The notes beneath the pieces are model-generated. The model saw nothing but the letters and a program-made list of their open reading frames with translations, did no database searches and was not told the DNA's origin. This document shows, piece after piece, positions 14,072 through 15,233 of a stretch of 15,233 nt of DNA. Origin of the DNA: JAVBSX01 sp964576215 (lineage in GTDB: Bacteria; Planctomycetota; Planctomycetia; Pirellulales; Thermoguttaceae); assembly GCA_964576215.1 (NCBI GenBank), contig CAZNVM010000137.1, positions 1 to 15,233 on the forward strand, given 5' to 3'. Positions within the stretch are counted from its first letter, which is position 1. Each line of letters opens with the position of its first letter. A program made the translations under genes and the position numbers.

Positions 14072-14132
14072 CAGGTTGTGTGGCGACGGTTGCCTGTCGT
14101 CTGCCGGTTTCACGTTCTGCCCAAATCGTTTT

Positions 14133-15233
14133 ATGGTTGCGAAATACAAGCCTCTCAGCTGGACCGAAATCAAAGCCCGTGCTCTCGATTTTTCCGAAGC
14201 ATGGGGCGGAGAACATCGGGCAGGCACGCATCGGGAGAATGCCGAATCGCAAACCTTTTGGAATGAATTTTTCGAGGTTTTCGGGGTTCGCCGTCGCACC
14301 GTTGCGACCTTTGAGGAAAAAGTTCGTAACATCAAAGGGCAGTTCGGATTCATCGACCTGTTTTGGCGGGGAAAATTGCTGACGGAACATAAATCTCACG
14401 GCAAATCTTTGGAAAAAGCCGCTTCTCAAGCGTTTGAATATATCCAGTGTCTTAAAGACGAAAACCGCGACGATGAAATTCCCCGCTATGTAATCGTCTC
14501 AGATTTCGCCAAAATCGTTCTCTATGACCTCGAACCGGAAGAAGGCAATCCGCCAGCCCTGACTTTTCCCGTCAAAGACCTGCATAAGCACGTTCATGCC
14601 TTTGCCTTCATACCCGGTTACAAAATTCACCGATCCCACAAGGAAGACGAAGCCAATATCAAAGCCGCCGAGTTAATGGGGCGGGTTCACGACGCCCTGG
14701 CGGCAAGCGGATACTCCGGTCACGCCCTCGAACGCTTTTTGGTACGTGTTCTCTTTTGTCTCTTTGCCGAAGACACCGGAATTTTTGAACCGAACGCTTT
14801 TACGACCTTCCTTGAGCAAAATACCCACGAGGACGGTCACGATCTTGGCCTGCATCTCGGTCAACTGTTCGACGTTCTCGATACGCCGGAAGACAAGCGG
14901 CAAAAGAATCTCGACGATCTGCTCGCCTCATTTCGTTATGTCAACGGCGGTCTGTTTGAGGAAACGCTTCGGATTTCAGCTTGCAATCGGTCAATCCGTA
15001 ACGCAATCCTGACGGCGGCCCGGTTTGATTGGAGCCGCATTTCCCCGGCGGTGTTCGGTTCGCTGTTTCAATCGGTTATGGACCCAAAAGCGCGGCGGCA
15101 TTGCGGAGCGCATTACACGACGGAAGAAAACATTATGAAGGTTATTCGTCCGTTGTTTTTGGAGGATTTGCGTGCGGAGTTTGAAAAATGCAAGTCGAAC
15201 AAAAACAAACTCCAGGAATTTCACAAGAAACTT
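14133..15233 (+). CDS. MmeI-like type II restriction-modification enzyme, N-terminal part (cut by window edge)
   Basis: The frame stays open from ATG 14133 to the last base (367 codons), so the gene continues beyond the window. The MmeI family (type IIL/IIG) are single polypeptides combining endonuclease, adenine-N6 methyltransferase and target recognition. The N-terminal nuclease domain shows D75-x9-E85-H-K87, exactly the D-x9-ExK spacing of MmeI, followed by a helical linker region. Near 300-345 comes the block SRISPAVFGSLFQSVMD, then RRHCGAHYTTEENIMKVI, which in this family leads into the SAM-binding methyltransferase domain. The catalytic NPPF-type motif and recognition domain would lie past the edge. 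It has its own promoter candidate. Alternatives such as a BREX PglX-type methylase are less likely because of the D-x9-ExK nuclease. It is probably a defence gene in an accessory stretch. Confidence 0.9.
   Translation, partial: MVAKYKPLSWTEIKARALDFSEAWGGEHRAGTHRENAESQTFWNEFFEVFGVRRRTVATFEEKVRNIKGQFGFIDLFWRGKLLTEHKSHGKSLEKAASQAFEYIQCLKDENRDDEIPRYVIVSDFAKIVLYDLEPEEGNPPALTFPVKDLHKHVHAFAFIPGYKIHRSHKEDEANIKAAELMGRVHDALAASGYSGHALERFLVRVLFCLFAEDTGIFEPNAFTTFLEQNTHEDGHDLGLHLGQLFDVLDTPEDKRQKNLDDLLASFRYVNGGLFEETLRISACNRSIRNAILTAARFDWSRISPAVFGSLFQSVMDPKARRHCGAHYTTEENIMKVIRPLFLEDLRAEFEKCKSNKNKLQEFHKKL

Overview
This 15.2-kb window looks like chromosomal DNA of a planctomycete-type bacterium of medium GC. 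The main clues are two protein families (4385-4978 and 10446-11009) that I remember, without a database check, as conserved uncharacterised planctomycete proteins. A solitary ParA ATPase, a dnaN with no dnaA beside it, and many weak or absent Shine-Dalgarno sites also fit. The phylum call is inference from memory of family sequences. No rRNA, tRNA, CRISPR array or insertion sequence was found.

Layout. Positions 1-485 are a mostly AT-rich leader with no convincing gene. An NAD(P)H-hydrate dehydratase gene (nnrD, +) runs tail to tail into, and overlaps by 34 bp, the DNA polymerase III beta clamp gene (dnaN, -). dnaN is the last of a leftward row that reads, in transcription order from the right: a 1405-residue protein of unknown function, a 197-residue uncharacterised protein, a SNF2-type helicase/translocase, then dnaN. 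A divergent intergenic region (9403-9629) separates this row from a rightward ParA-family ATPase. ParA converges on a leftward lipoprotein gene. After a second divergent region (11010-11312) come four rightward genes: a YbgC-like thioesterase, a membrane-anchored VWA protein whose N-terminal helix resembles that of TonB/TolA, an RNase D-like exonuclease with an HRDC domain, and the first 367 codons of an MmeI-type restriction-modification enzyme that runs off the right edge.

How the genes relate. Much of the content is housekeeping: replication clamp, metabolite repair, RNA processing, chromosome or protein positioning. The YbgC-like and VWA pair hints at an envelope function related to Tol-Pal or ExbBD energy transduction. 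The MmeI-like gene is a defence or accessory gene.

The least expected structure is a set of three intergenic loci made of 7-bp tandem repeats: AATTACG at 4316-4385, CAGACGG at 10384-10444, and ACTTATC at 12760-12791. Their sequences are unrelated but the unit length is the same. Two of them consist of direct heptamers, a short loop, then inverted heptamers, and so form perfect 23-bp and 18-bp stems. Both sit flush against stop codons, and one supplies the last codons and stop of parA. Other recurrent small signals are a GGTANANT box upstream of several genes and two triloop dyads sharing the core CGCAC-N3-GTGCG just before start codons.
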